The notes below the pieces were generated by a model. It saw nothing but the letters and a program-made list of their open reading frames with translations. It was not told where the DNA came from and did not search any database. Made by a program: the position numbers and the translations under genes. From Gonapodya prolifera JEL478 (lineage: Eukaryota > Monoblepharomycota > Monoblepharidomycetes > Monoblepharidales > Gonapodyaceae), in NCBI GenBank assembly GCA_001574975.1, contig KQ965748.1:279460-343459 (forward strand): a DNA stretch of 64,000 bases, in the 5' to 3' direction. Positions 22,634 through 33,298 of the stretch are shown here, in pieces. Position 1 is the stretch's first letter. Every line of letters begins with the position of its first letter.

Positions 22634-24959
22634 ATGGTACGCGTGGCCATAATCACAGGTGATCGGCAACGCATCGGAGTTTCGCATCAACTCTTGGCTA
22701 AAGAATAGGTTCTTGAATGCAGTTAGTGACACATGCCATGCCGAACCCTCTCACGACCGTTCAGGACCCGCTCTTCGGGACCTTATCGCGTCAAAACAAT
22801 CCGATTGGACCTTTCTTGCTGGTGACATTGTTCCTGACGATGCAGATATCATTCGCCGGGCTGTCGTACGATTGTGCGACGAGGAAAAGGTCGACCTTGT
22901 CTTGACCACTGGAGGGAGGGGTTTGCCCAGCGCGATGTTACACCAGAGGTAATGCAAAACACCTTTGAGCCTTTTGCGGGAGGAGTTGATCTTTATATTG
23001 CAAAGGCGATCTCAAAAGTCCTGGAAAAGGAAGCTCCTGGACTGGTTGTTGCAATGATTACAGAATCGCTAAAAGTGACACCATTGGCATCACTAAGTCG
23101 ACCGGTCGCAGGGGTACGTGGTTCAACTGTCATTGTTACGCTTCCGGGTAGTCCCAAGGGGGCGAAGGTGGGTACTTCAAAGTTGCTAAACTCCATGAGC
23201 GCGTTCGTCAACACTCTCCCCATTCGAAGGAGAATCTCACAGCGATACTGCCAGCACTTCCTCATGCCATGCAGCTCGCTCGTGGCGAATCCTCAAGGCA
23301 GCTTCACACTTCGCCGATGAACCCTGTCAATGTCGCACCTATATCATCCACAACCTCACACGACTACTCGCACAACCACTCACACGACCACTCGCTCTCG
23401 CACTCCCATGATCACTCACATTCGTCGTCTTCAGGTGGCCACCGCGCTCTCGCCCGTCCGCTGGACACTCCGGTCGCTTTCCGCGCACGAACGTCCCCGT
23501 ACCCAATGATTTCCATCGCCGATGCACACCGCACAATCGAACAATACTCGACCGCACTGGATGCCGTCGAACTCCCCGTGAACCCATCCCTCGTCGGACA
23601 CGTACTTGCCGAGGACGTCTTTTCCGTCGAAGACGTCCCTGCATACCGGGCCTCCATCGTCGACGGATACGCCGTCATCGCCTCCGACGGCGCGGGGGAG
23701 TTCCAAGTGTCCCGCCCCGTCACTGCGGAGAAAGACGTGCAAGTCCCCCGAATCACACCGGGGCAGATCGCCCGAGTCGCCTCGGGGGCCGCGGTTCCCG
23801 AGGGCGCTGACGCCGTGGTTATGGTGGAGTACACGGAAGTCGTGCGTGCGTCGCAGGATGGAAGTCTGGAGGAAGTTGTTCGTGTCGCCGGGGCGTCTCG
23901 GTCGGGTGATAACATCCGAGAGGTCGGGAGTGACATGGCGAAAGGAACGCCTGTGTTGCCTAAGGGGACGCTGATTACCAACATTGGAGGCGAGTTGGGG
24001 TCTCTTGCTGCGTCCGGGCGGTCCAAAGTCCTCGTGCATAGAAAGCCACGCGTGGGTGTGCTGAGTACCGGGAATGAAGTCGTGGAGATTGGAGAGACGC
24101 TTGGGTTCGGGGCCGTCAGGGACAGTAATAGACCGACTTTGATTGCGGCAGTCAGGGGAGCGGGATTCGAAGTTGTCGATTTGGGCATTGCCAAGGATGA
24201 GTAAGTGTTACTTGAACATTCGCGTGATATTCCAACACCTCATCACTCCTCGTACCCTTTCGCCTGCGAAGACCCAACCACCTCGCCACCACACTCCGCT
24301 CCGCCCTCGGCGTCGATTCTTCCCCTCACGAAGTCGACGTCCTCCTCACCACGGGCGGCGTGTCCATGGGGGACCTGGACCTCCTCAAACCCGTTCTCGA
24401 GCAGCGGTGCGGCGTGGAAATTCTCTTTGGCCGCGTCGATGTCAAGCCCGGAAAGCCTTTGACGGTTGGTGTCTTGGGTAAGGACGAGCCCAAGGGGAGG
24501 AAGTTGGTGTTTGCGCTTCCTGGAAATCCCGTGTCGGCTATTGGTAAGTCCCTGGTTCACACGACTTCGTTGCCAATGCTTATTTTCTCCCTTTCCGCTT
24601 CAGTAACGTTCCACCTCTTCGGCCTCCCCGCGCTCCGCCGCCTCGCCGCGCACCCGTCCCCCCACCTCCCAACCGTCCCCGCACGCCTGCTGCACTCTGT
24701 CCCCACCGACTCTCGCCCCGAATACATGCGCGCCCGTCTACGGATGATTCGGTCCCCCGCTACTGGTCTGGCGACAGTCGAGTGGATAGCGGAGATCACG
24801 GGGATGCAGCGGAGTTCCCGTGTCGCAAGTCTTGCGGGGGCCAATGCGCTGGTGAGAGTGTCGCCTAGGAAGGAGCGCGAGGTGGAGGGGAAGGAAGTGG
24901 GAAGGGTTGGGGAGGGCGAGGTTGTGGAGGCTGTTGTGCTGGACACGGAGGGATGGTGA
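22634..24959 (+). CDS. Gephyrin/Cnx1-type molybdopterin adenylyl/molybdotransferase, one frameshift
   Basis: The N-terminal MogA-like domain begins MVRVAIIT (22634), then [15 protein letters not shown] after an intron, [12 protein letters not shown], then [37 protein letters not shown] and [12 protein letters not shown] Ser/His-rich linker (repeated HSHDHS-type runs, 23350-23430) leads to the MoeA-like domain: [76 protein letters not shown] and [11 protein letters not shown]. The stop is at 24959. It makes molybdenum cofactor: adenylation of molybdopterin, then metal insertion. At about 22915 the strongly conserved TTGGTGFA is one base short (a G-run region), putting GFAQRD in another frame. 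This is either a sequencing error or a true lesion that would kill the enzyme. No intron there could repair it. Confidence 0.9.
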
Positions 24960-25066
24960 CAATTTGCGTGGACTAGGTGTGATGGCTCCCTTATTTACAT
25001 GGATGATGTTGGACAAAGGAACGAAATACAGCTCCGTGCTTTTACTATGGTTACTAAACTCAAGCC

Positions 25067-25911
25067 TCAAGTAGTGTCAAAGTCGTTCTCGTCCTCATTG
25101 AGTCCCAGGAGGTGTTGTGCCCTGTCGGGAGGCATGCCCATTATGGTCAAGATGATCTTCAGCGAAAAGCGGTCCAACTGGACCGGCTGTGCCCCGTTCC
25201 CGACTCGGTGGGGATCGAGCTCTTCATCGAACCGGGATCCCTCCTCATTTAAGTCTGCGTCGTGACCTGCCTTGTATCCTCATGGCCCGCCGTGTCGCAC
25301 CCCCACGAATTGGATCCTCCCCACGGCGGGGCATCCGACTCCCACGCCCCAAACCCGCCGAAACCCGCCGTGCGGGTCTCGAGGAGCTTCGCTCGGTAGT
25401 CGAGCGTGGCTTTTTTGCACGTGTCGCGCCATTTGGAGATGAGGAAGGGGAGTTTCTCGGATTCGCCCTGGACGTTACGTATAGGTGATGAAGGTATCAA
25501 GCACAAAAGAGTACGTTCGCGTAAGGAGAAACCACAAACCGATTCCGCCTGGTTCTGCAACACGCGCAATCGTCGCATGGTTTCCTCTTTGCCCTCGACT
25601 TGCTTCTGGAGGGATGTTCTTTCAGCGACGAGAGGCGCGAGGTGAGGGTCTTTGAACATCGCGCGGGGTTTGAAAGGTGTTCGTGTGGTTGCTAGACGGC
25701 TTGTGACGTGATGGGGAAGAGAGGTAGGTGTTGTGGGGGCAGTAATTGGGGAGGTCGTGGTGGCAAGGGGTGTGGGAGAGGGAATGGTGCGTGAGATGGC
25801 GGTGACAAAGGAGGGTGGTTTGAATGCTTGGCCTAGTGAGCGGCGGAAGGTCGAGGTCTTGGAAAGTGGGCGGTGAAATGTGGGGGAGCTGGTTTGACTG
25901 AATGACAACAC
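25067..25911 (-). CDS. Sfr1/Mei5-like recombination mediator (Swi5 partner)
   Basis: The N-terminal part is Thr/Pro-rich and disordered. The C-terminal part holds a helix LAPLVAERTSLQKQVEGKEE, ETMRRLRVLQNQAES, then ISKWRDTCKKATLDYRAKLL, an acidic Trp-rich stretch, and after a very short intron (about 34-41 bp near 25300) FSLKIILTIMGMPPDRAQHL with LGLNEDENDFDTT and the stop at 25067. The coiled-coil plus KWR plus final (L)GL-x-x-x-x-DF layout matches the Sfr1/Mei5 family. Swi5-Sfr1 helps Rad51 and Dmc1 form filaments in homologous recombination. The true start codon was not found. The open frame reaches 25911 only through a non-ATG codon, so a small upstream exon is likely. Confidence 0.7.
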
Positions 25912-25929
25912 ATTTGGAGCACCGTACTC

Positions 25930-26640
25930 TGCGGTTCAAGGAGCGGTCCTTTGGTTTCTGCAAGATTGCTTGACCGACGTCTTTCACGAGCGGAATGGGC
26001 GACGTCTGCTCCACGTCGTGTTTCTGACTCGTCCCAGAAGTTGGGACATCGACCGTGTCACACGACTGATTCGAAGAGACCGGACGAGATGGCAACCAGT
26101 ACAGCGTGAAATTTTTATTCGGGTTCACGACCGAATCGTACTTATGGGACTCGACGATTCCATAAGATGTGAGAGATATCACCAGGGTCTGCAGGTCATG
26201 GGGAAGCCAATCCGGCGTGAGATCGTTCACTACAACCACCGTTTCTTACAAGACGCTCACCTTGACCATCTCCGCGTCGGATCGTGCCGGTCTCGTGCGC
26301 GCAGCATGCGAGTGCAATCTGTGCAGCATCTCGTCCTCGTCCAGAAACCTCTCGTGTCCCCACAGCACGCTGACTGATATTCCAGAGAGACAGAGTCTTT
26401 TCTGGTCCATGTCTTCAAATCAAATGAAATTTAACTCGTGGACAAACCTCATTACTGTGGTCGGCGGCTCTCCCTCCCGAACCGATTCGAAAACTCGAAT
26501 ATTCTCCTCGCCAATATCGCGGAAACATTCCTGCGATGACCAACGACACAATTTCCGAGACGTCCGTCGACAAAACGCAATAGTACGTCCGGGATCGCCG
26601 TCTCCACAACATTATCAAATTTCATGAGCCACTCTCCGAA
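25930..26640 (-). CDS. Unresolved minus-strand gene pieces
   Basis: Several coding-looking minus-strand pieces occur upstream of the Sfr1-like gene: one with ECFRDIGEENIRVFESVREG near 26530, one starting MDQKRLCLSGISVSVLWG near 26412, and one with VNDLTPDWLPHDLQTLVISL near 26230. The last two share a frame interrupted by one TAA near 26262, which a 31-bp GT-AG stretch could remove. I cannot assign a family or decide whether they form the missing 5' part of the Sfr1-like gene, a separate gene, or a pseudogene. Confidence 0.3.
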
Positions 26641-29179
26641 CTCGTTCCCAGCGTCCGTCTCGGCAACACGGGACTGAAGGTCCGTCATGTCGGTGCTAAG
26701 GAACAGCAACGTATCGCTGATGTCGCGGTCTCAAGGTTTCCAAGATTTGTCTTGGCATGATGAGCTATGGCATCAAGGAGTGGGCAGGCGATTGGGTCTT
26801 GACGGAGGAAGAGGCGCTACCGGTCATTGGGAAAGCGGTTTGTAGAAGCGAGGGCTTCGATTCATTGTGGCTTTGGTACTGATTATGCCTCACCGCACTA
26901 CTCTGTTTGTCATCTGATAGTTGGAACTCGGCATCAATTGTACGTTGCTCTCAGAGATTCGCAGGCTCAAATATTCCTAAAATGGCACGTTTTCATTTGA
27001 TGTTCAGTCTGGGATACCGCAAACGGTTCGTAACTCCTTGATTCGTGGTGCTACGATTCCCTTTATTAACACTTTTCTACTTTATACTTCCTACGATAAC
27101 CAGTGTACAGGTCAGAACACCAAAAAGCTAACAAAGACATTGTCCTTCTGAACTCACCCGACTCGGCTTTGCAGCAACGGAGTCTCGGAAACAATCACGG
27201 GAAACGCGTACGCGTGATTCCATCTGTCCAGCAAGCTCTTTTACTCATAACTGCCCCCCTCGCCGAACAACAGGATCAAGAAGTTCAACATCCCACGCGA
27301 CCGTATCGTCATCGCCACCAAAGTCCGCGGGTCTGCTCACCCTGATTGTAAATATTCACGCTGCTCCACAAAGAGCGATTCGGTCACGGGATCTCCATCT
27401 CCTAAATGTTAGAAATCACGTACTCGTCCTTTGGTAAACCTCCTAGACCAGGATGGATTGACAAGAACAGAGCCGGATTAAGCCGAAAGGTAAATTGCGC
27501 AAGTTCAGTTGCTTCGTTATGTACAGACACTTGATGGCTGCTATTCTCCATACTAGTGCATTCTTCAAGAAGTGGAGGGAAGTCTTGAGAGGCTTGGTGA
27601 GATTCTTGTTTTCAATGTAACTGATCGACATAGCGAGATCCTCAATTGCAATATTCGATCTTCATCGGAATTGATCAGGTATTGACTAGAACGTGGGTCG
27701 CTACCAAACTTGTGGTATTTTTTTCCATAATTGTCTTCTCTCTGGCCGTTTAGTATCGACCTGTACCAAATTGACGGGTGAGACACGACTATCCATTCAT
27801 TTGCAAACTGAATATGTGACCCCCGAATTCACAATATTAACAAACGCATTCCGTGGTGCTTCGAATTACAACGAACAGCTGGGACTACGACGTCCCCATC
27901 GAAGAGACCATGTCGACGCTTCATGATCTTGTTAGGGTGGGTGATGAGGTCTTACTTTTTATTCCAAAGAATATACATAACAGACGTTTCGCCCGCACTT
28001 TTGCTTCAATAGATCGGAAAAGTCCGCTACATTGGTGTGAGTTCCATGTATGGTGAGTACCCGCGTCTTCCTGGTTCAGGATTTCAAGTAGTGATCATGC
28101 CGCTATGACGACGCCGACGTTTAGCGTGGCAATTCTCCAAGGCTCAGTACACGGCCAAGATGAACGGATGGGAGACGTTTGTCAGCATGGTGAGACCCAC
28201 CTTTGCACCTGTGTTTGTGCGCCCATGGAACGAAATAAATTAATCCGCCTCTCATAGCAAAACCTGTACAATCTGACTTACCGGTGAGTTCAATGTTAGC
28301 TTGGCGTAACTTCGCCTTGGTCTCACAAGATTGACTACCTGTGCTATTTGCAAAGCGAAGAGGAACGTGAAATGATTCCAGTCAGTTTCTGATTATGATG
28401 ATGTTCACGTCTGCACCACAAACTGAGCTTCGATCTTCGGTGTACCTCCAACAGATGCTTCAGGACTTGGGTGTCGGAATGTAAGGGTCTCTTAGTGCTG
28501 CCCCACTCTCTGTACTCCGTTTGACCAAATCCGTGACCAAATCCTCTAAACAGGATCCCATGGTCCCCCCTCGGTACGAGTTTACTCCTCGTTCCTTGCC
28601 GCTCCTTATCGCACCGTCCTCCTTTGAAACTATGCCCCTTCAGCCGCTGGCCTCTTGACGGGCAAGATTCGCGGCACGCAACGGGAGAAGCGCTCTCAGC
28701 AACAGTTCAAGCCGAACGAAGTGACGGAGCAGATTATTGACCGGACCATCGCGACGGCGGAGAAGAAGGGGATTTCCCCGAGTCAGGTTGCTCTTAGCTG
28801 GATGTGAGTCTTGGTGCAGACATTACCTTTTGCCCTTGACAACCAAACGCCAACTTGCGTATTCGCAGGTACACGAAGAAGTTTGTTCACAGTCCCATTG
28901 TCGGTGAGTCGTTCAACTCTTCCCATTACATATGGGGCTAGCTTGTGCCTAAACACCGCATTTTTCACGTCCAAGGGATTTCCAAACTGAAGTACCTGTA
29001 CGACGTCATCGGAGCTCTCGATGTGAAGCTCACAGAAGACGAGATCAAGTACTTAGAAGAGCGTGAGTTTTATCTCGCGCTGGCAACCTATTCGTCGGGA
29101 CAGTCATAAACTTACTGTGATTGCTGCCTTTGACCCCATGCCAGCTTACCAACCCACTCGTGTTTTTGGGCATTACTAG
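26640..29179 (+). CDS. Aldo-keto reductase, extremely intron-rich
   Basis: More than 15 short exons rebuild one AKR barrel: VRLGNTGLK, then VSKICLGMMSYG, EEEALPVIGKA, INFWDTANVY, SNGVSETITGNA, IKKFNIPRDRIVIATK, AGLSRK, GSLERLG, IDLYQIDGWDYD, PIEETMSTLHDLVR, IGKVRYIGVSSMYAWQFSKAQ, then MNGWETFVSM, IPWSPLAAGLLTGKIRG, KGISPSQVALSWMY, SPIVGISKLKYL and the stop at 29179. NADPH-dependent reduction of carbonyls is expected. Catalytic Asp, Tyr and Lys are present (WDTANVY, ATK), but the usual catalytic His (YQIH) is Asp here (YQID). One 10-bp exon around 27679-27688 would need a GA donor instead of GT. The start codon was not found. It is either a divergent enzyme or an early pseudogene. Confidence 0.75.
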
Positions 29180-29486
29180 ATTCGACGGTCATTGGCAGTC
29201 GTTCTCGTTCATCTTTAAAAATACATCATAAAATCGAAACAGGAAATACAAACAGGAGTGTCTTCTCGCGTTTCATTCGAGGACGAGTCTCTTGCTTTTT
29301 TAATGTCTCCGGATCGCGACGGCCGCTATAATCGTCAGTCCGTCCGACAAAGCGATAAGAGACGAGATTGGTCTCAACGGACATGCTTCGTTGCTTCCGC
29401 TTTTTTGGGAACACAGGCGACTTTCGGGAACGTACCGTATTTGTACAAGCACGGAGCGGTCGATACATGCGGGGGTTGCGGTGCCA

Positions 29487-30683
29487 TCACGCCCTCGCTC
29501 CACTTTCGTCTTCTATCAATGCCGTGGTCTCGTCATCGCACCACGCCATCACGCAAGAACATTCCCCATACATGCGCTTTCGGGGAGGCATGCGGTACAT
29601 GACAGTGCTCAACACCAAATACATCTCGGCGTCTTCATCAGCCCATGCACAGTCAAGAGCCGTCATGCCCTCACCATCCCGTAAAGTCGCGTTAGCCCTT
29701 GCGGCGAGCAGAACACGCACGCGGTCAAAATGGCGCGCCTCGCACGCCATGTGCAGCGGTGTGCTGCCCCGGTTGTTCGCCAAGTCGATCCCCTCGGCGT
29801 ACGAGGTAGCGTCGACGAGGATGTCGAGTGATCTGAGCGACAAGTGTTCCGCCGTGGTGGAGCGCCGTGTTGCCCCCAGCGTCCCTTGCAAGTGGGTCTG
29901 CGCCAAAAGAGAGGAGTACTTGGAGGCAGGTTGCCGAGTTGCGACTCGCGGCAACCATGAGCGGCGTCGTGCCGGTGATGTCGGGGATGTCGCGGTCGGC
30001 ACCGGCGTCCAATACGAGCTCGAGGTCAGCTGCTACAAGATCCGGGCGGCGACGGAGGAGGTACATGAGTGCAGTGGCGCCGAACACGTCTCGGGCGTTG
30101 AGAGGGAGGTCTTGAATGGCCACCAAACTGGTTATGGCGTGGTTGTTGCGGTGGCGGCATGCAAGCATCAAAGCAGTCTGGCCTGCCGCGTTGGTGAGTG
30201 TTGGGTCCGCTCCTCCTCCGAGGAGGGTGTCAAAGATGCGGGCGCTCCGGGGACAGTGCGGGGAGAAGTAAGGCACATGTGACAGTGCATGCGTGAGTAC
30301 TGTTGTGCCAGTGGCGCAGGTGGCATTGGCATTGGCGCCGATGCTAGTAGGATGGTGACGACATCTTCGCTTTCTTTCCAGCTTGCGTGCATGAGGGGCG
30401 TCCTGCCATCTTTGTCTGCGGCATCGACGCTGCATCGGCCCCGGCAGAGAGAAGTGTTCGCATTGCACGAGCGTCCCCTGTCCTAGCGAAATAGACCATG
30501 CATTGGGTGATTGCAGCGGGGGTTGTACAGCGAGATGCGGTCTGGTTCTGTATGGTGAGTGAGCAGCAGACGAACAATATGGGTGTGTTCATGTCTTGCT
30601 GCCATTTTGAGCGCGGACATTCCGTGGAATGGCAATCGGCGGGAATCACCGTCCAGGTCCACGGAGTCCGGTCTGAACGTCAT
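29487..30683 (-). pseudogene. Ankyrin-repeat gene with frame breaks
   Basis: Clear ankyrin repeats are spread over different frames: GMSALKMAARHEHTHIVRLL (frame 1), ARTGDARAMRTLLSAGADA (frame 2), DGRTPLMHASWKESEDVVTI (frame 1), a long frame-3 run with TNAAGQTALMLACRHRNN, ITGTTPLMVAASRNSATC and DAGGNTALHH, then LANNRGSTPLHMACEARHFD back in frame 1 to the stop at 29487. Each switch happens within continuous repeat sequence without sensible splice sites. At about 29866 a 1-base gain or 2-base loss explains the switch. That makes about four frameshifts. This is probably a pseudogene, as ankyrin genes turn over fast in fungi, but assembly indels would look the same. Confidence 0.75.
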
Positions 30684-31034
30684 TGTCGGATTGAATCACG
30701 GGGCAGTTTTCGCCTTTAATTCGGTGTTTGTCTAGCTTCAAATATGACGTTGCGATGCAGAGCCCAAATTTGATTTGTAAGAAATGGTCTCTGTGTGTAA
30801 AATCTAGATACCACTACCAGAATCCTAGTCATAGTGGTATGTGGATATTGAAAAGCCCGGTCTCGGAGCATCGCTTCATTTTATGTAACCCTCGACCGTC
30901 AAAACGAAAACGAAAAACTTTAACCCTTAGTGCAACGTTCACACCCTTCAAACCTGATACATTCGTTTAGCAAAATGGTGTGGTAACACAAACACACCAT
31001 ACTCACTTCTCCTCTCACTCATTCGAACGTTGCA

Positions 31035-31960
31035 TCACACACCTCTCGCACGAGCCTCCCTCGTCAAACGAGCGATTTCGAGGAAAGCAAGCACAGTTGT
31101 GTGAGCATCTTCCGCCCCGGAGTGGGCGCGGAAGCGGGGCAGGCTCAGTGCTTTTGCCAACTGGCAAGGGAGCTTGGAGCTTGGTGTGGCATCTCAGAAG
31201 ATGTCATCGCTTTCCACTTACCACCTGAAGCTTCATTGTCCTGTGAACATCCTGTCCTTGCATTGCTCGTGCCATCTCACCAACGTCAAAAACCAATGTG
31301 GTACTGGGAGGAATGTTCGTGATTCAATAAGCGCAAGACACTTTTGCAAGAGGAGAATCACTTGCCATGGGTCGCGAACTGCCGCCTTCATCAACGCGAA
31401 GACTGTCTTCAGGTGTATGCCAACAATCGTGCACGCAGCAAGAATTGCAAAGTCGGCCCCAAGGTTTTGCCCCACAAGTGCAAATTGCCTGACACTGATT
31501 CCTGAAATTCGCTGGAAGGTCACTCCCTGGCCCGGCTGCCGCTTCTTGCGTGATCCTCCGCCCTGAATGAACCTTCCAACCATTTGCAAGCCAACTTCCG
31601 AAGCAAAGTCTTGAACCATTTCCTCGACTCCTTCCACTAACCCCATGACGATGCCTCCCTTCCTAAAAATCAACTCGCATACGTGCGCTGGAATATCTTG
31701 GATGGATCGGGGCCACTGCGTGAGACGGAGGCAACGGTACATTGGGGTAGTCACCGAGCGTGACGATTTGTTTCTTCTTCAACAGCTCCAGGATGTGTTC
31801 CCGAGTTACGACGAGCTTTGTAGTGGTTTGCCCTGTTCGGCAATCGTACGTCGTCCAGCCGATTTGTTTGACGGGCTTATCTGGGTTGTACTCCAGATCG
31901 AAGCTTTGGATCAAGTTGTTCGAGCCTGGTTTGCAATAGCCCTCCGCTTTCCTGAGCAGG
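31035..31960 (-). CDS. DEDDh (DnaQ-like) 3'-5' exonuclease
   Basis: Exo I motif: NNLIQSFDLEYNPDKPVKQI with Asp-x-Glu, followed by IGWTTYDCRTG as in this fold. After an intron comes a domain with ISVRQFALVGQNLGADFAIL, the Exo II Asn-x-x-x-Asp, then TTLVFDVGEMARAMQGQD, then LPRFRAHSGAEDAHTTVLAF, the Exo III His-x4-Asp, ending at 31035. Spacing and order fit the RNase H-like exonuclease superfamily, closest in style to fungal Gfd2-like proteins (inference). It could trim RNA or DNA 3' ends. The 5' end is open: either a start just upstream of ALLRKAEGYCK, or a splice (GTTGCA donor near 32000, 43-bp intron) joining it to the long protein encoded at 31979-33298. Confidence 0.7.
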
Positions 31961-31978
31961 GCTTCCGATTCCCTTGGC

Positions 31979-33298
31979 CTATCCGTTGCGGAGCAAGGCC
32001 GCACAGGGTCGATCGTGCAACCGCAAATAGTCATGCACAGCGGGGAACACGCGCATGTTGGAGCAGAGGAAAGTGAGATCGTGGGAAATTGGTGGCACGA
32101 CATTTCCTAGCGCTACGGTGTACGTGGACGCTGTCGGGAGCAAGCAGATATGGGTCTTAATTGTCGCGGCGGGGTTGGAACGCACCCCAATGTTGTATGG
32201 TGGGTTGAGGTTCGACGGGGAGGGAAACGCGCGAGCCAATTTCGAGCGGAGGGTCGTACATATGCCATTGTTTGCGGGATCGAACTCGCCCACAACTGCC
32301 CACACGTCTTTCTTCTCGGCTGGCGGCGGGCACAGCAGGACTCGGACGATACCAGGGGTGAAGTCGGTGGTGCTGAACTGGTCAACGAGTTCTTGCGGGA
32401 GTTCGACGCTGAGGTAGACTATGTATTGGCAGGTGATCAGTTCGGGGAATGCAGCAAACATAATCGACCTGCGAAACGTACCCTCAATCGCGTGTAGCAC
32501 CATCTTCAACGCATCCTCGTCCAACAAGACACTGCCATCTGCCGTCGTTCCGACCCTCGCTACGTCCCTCGCTCCGAGTGAAATGTGGCTGGAGGTGACC
32601 GCCACAGCCGTCTCCTCGTCGGCCTCGTCCAACTCGGCCGCCGCCGCACCGCGCTTCCTCGCCCCGCGCGCACTCGCATTGTCTTCCGCCGCCGCTGCGC
32701 TTCCACCTGCCGATTCTTGGCCCGCGGGAGTGGACGAGGCGGACGCCGATTCCGAGCTATTGGAATCGCTGTGGCCGGGCTGCGAGGACGCGGATGCACT
32801 CGGCCCGACGCGGCGCTTCTTCGGCGGTGGGGGAACGACGACGTCGGCATCGTTGAGCCTGGTAATGAGAAAGGAGAGGAGGGCCGCCAGGCTCTCCGCG
32901 CGGGCCAGCCTGCGGACCCGGTCCGCGAGAAAGTGGTGCTCGGTGGCCGACACATCGAGCTTTCGGAGCTGCAGAATGGCGTTGAGGAACACTCCGACAA
33001 TCTCCGATCTTCTGCCTCCGACGGTTGCGGGGACGGTTGCGGCAGTGGTCGAGCCGGCGGATGCAGGATTCGACCCAGATGCAGGTGCAGCGGTGGAGGT
33101 GGGAATGGGAGGGAGCAGGGTCGTAGAGGTGGCAGGAGACGGCGCCACGGGCGTCGACATGGCGCTCGAAGATGTGCCCGCGGTCGTGGCGCCGGTGGGC
33201 GTTGGGGGCGACGAGGCAGCTTCGGGCACCGCCGAGGAGGATGACGAGGAGGATACGGCACTGGCAAGCGAGAAAGTGGCCGCAATGATGTCCGACAT
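31979..33298 (-). CDS. Long Ser/Ala/Pro-rich protein, unknown (may join the exonuclease)
   Basis: Open frame from MSDIIAATFSLASAVSSSSS at 33298. The first 110 residues are Ser/Ala/Thr/Pro-rich. Then comes a helical part (SEIVGVFLNAILQLRKLDVS), a basic patch PPPPKKRRVGPS like a nuclear localisation signal, a Glu/Ala-rich segment, and a more globular C-terminal part (MFAAFPELITCQYIVYLSVE, PAEKKDVWAVVGEFDPAN). No family recognised. The last dozen residues before the stop at 31979 look unnatural and the next exon downstream codes a DEDDh exonuclease, so the real protein may read through by splicing. The gene is G+C-rich and throws large false open frames on the opposite strand. Confidence 0.6.
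   Translation of the reverse strand: MSDIIAATFSLASAVSSSSSSSAVPEAASSPPTPTGATTAGTSSSAMSTPVAPSPATSTTLLPPIPTSTAAPASGSNPASAGSTTAATVPATVGGRRSEIVGVFLNAILQLRKLDVSATEHHFLADRVRRLARAESLAALLSFLITRLNDADVVVPPPPKKRRVGPSASASSQPGHSDSNSSESASASSTPAGQESAGGSAAAAEDNASARGARKRGAAAAELDEADEETAVAVTSSHISLGARDVARVGTTADGSVLLDEDALKMVLHAIEGTFRRSIMFAAFPELITCQYIVYLSVELPQELVDQFSTTDFTPGIVRVLLCPPPAEKKDVWAVVGEFDPANNGICTTLRSKLARAFPSPSNLNPPYNIGVRSNPAATIKTHICLLPTASTYTVALGNVVPPISHDLTFLCSNMRVFPAVHDYLRLHDRPCAALLRNG

Noticed and set aside
31035-32103. Argonaute or PAZ-domain gene
   Set aside because: First impression from the FDLEYN part; the Exo I, II and III motifs in order show a DEDDh exonuclease instead.
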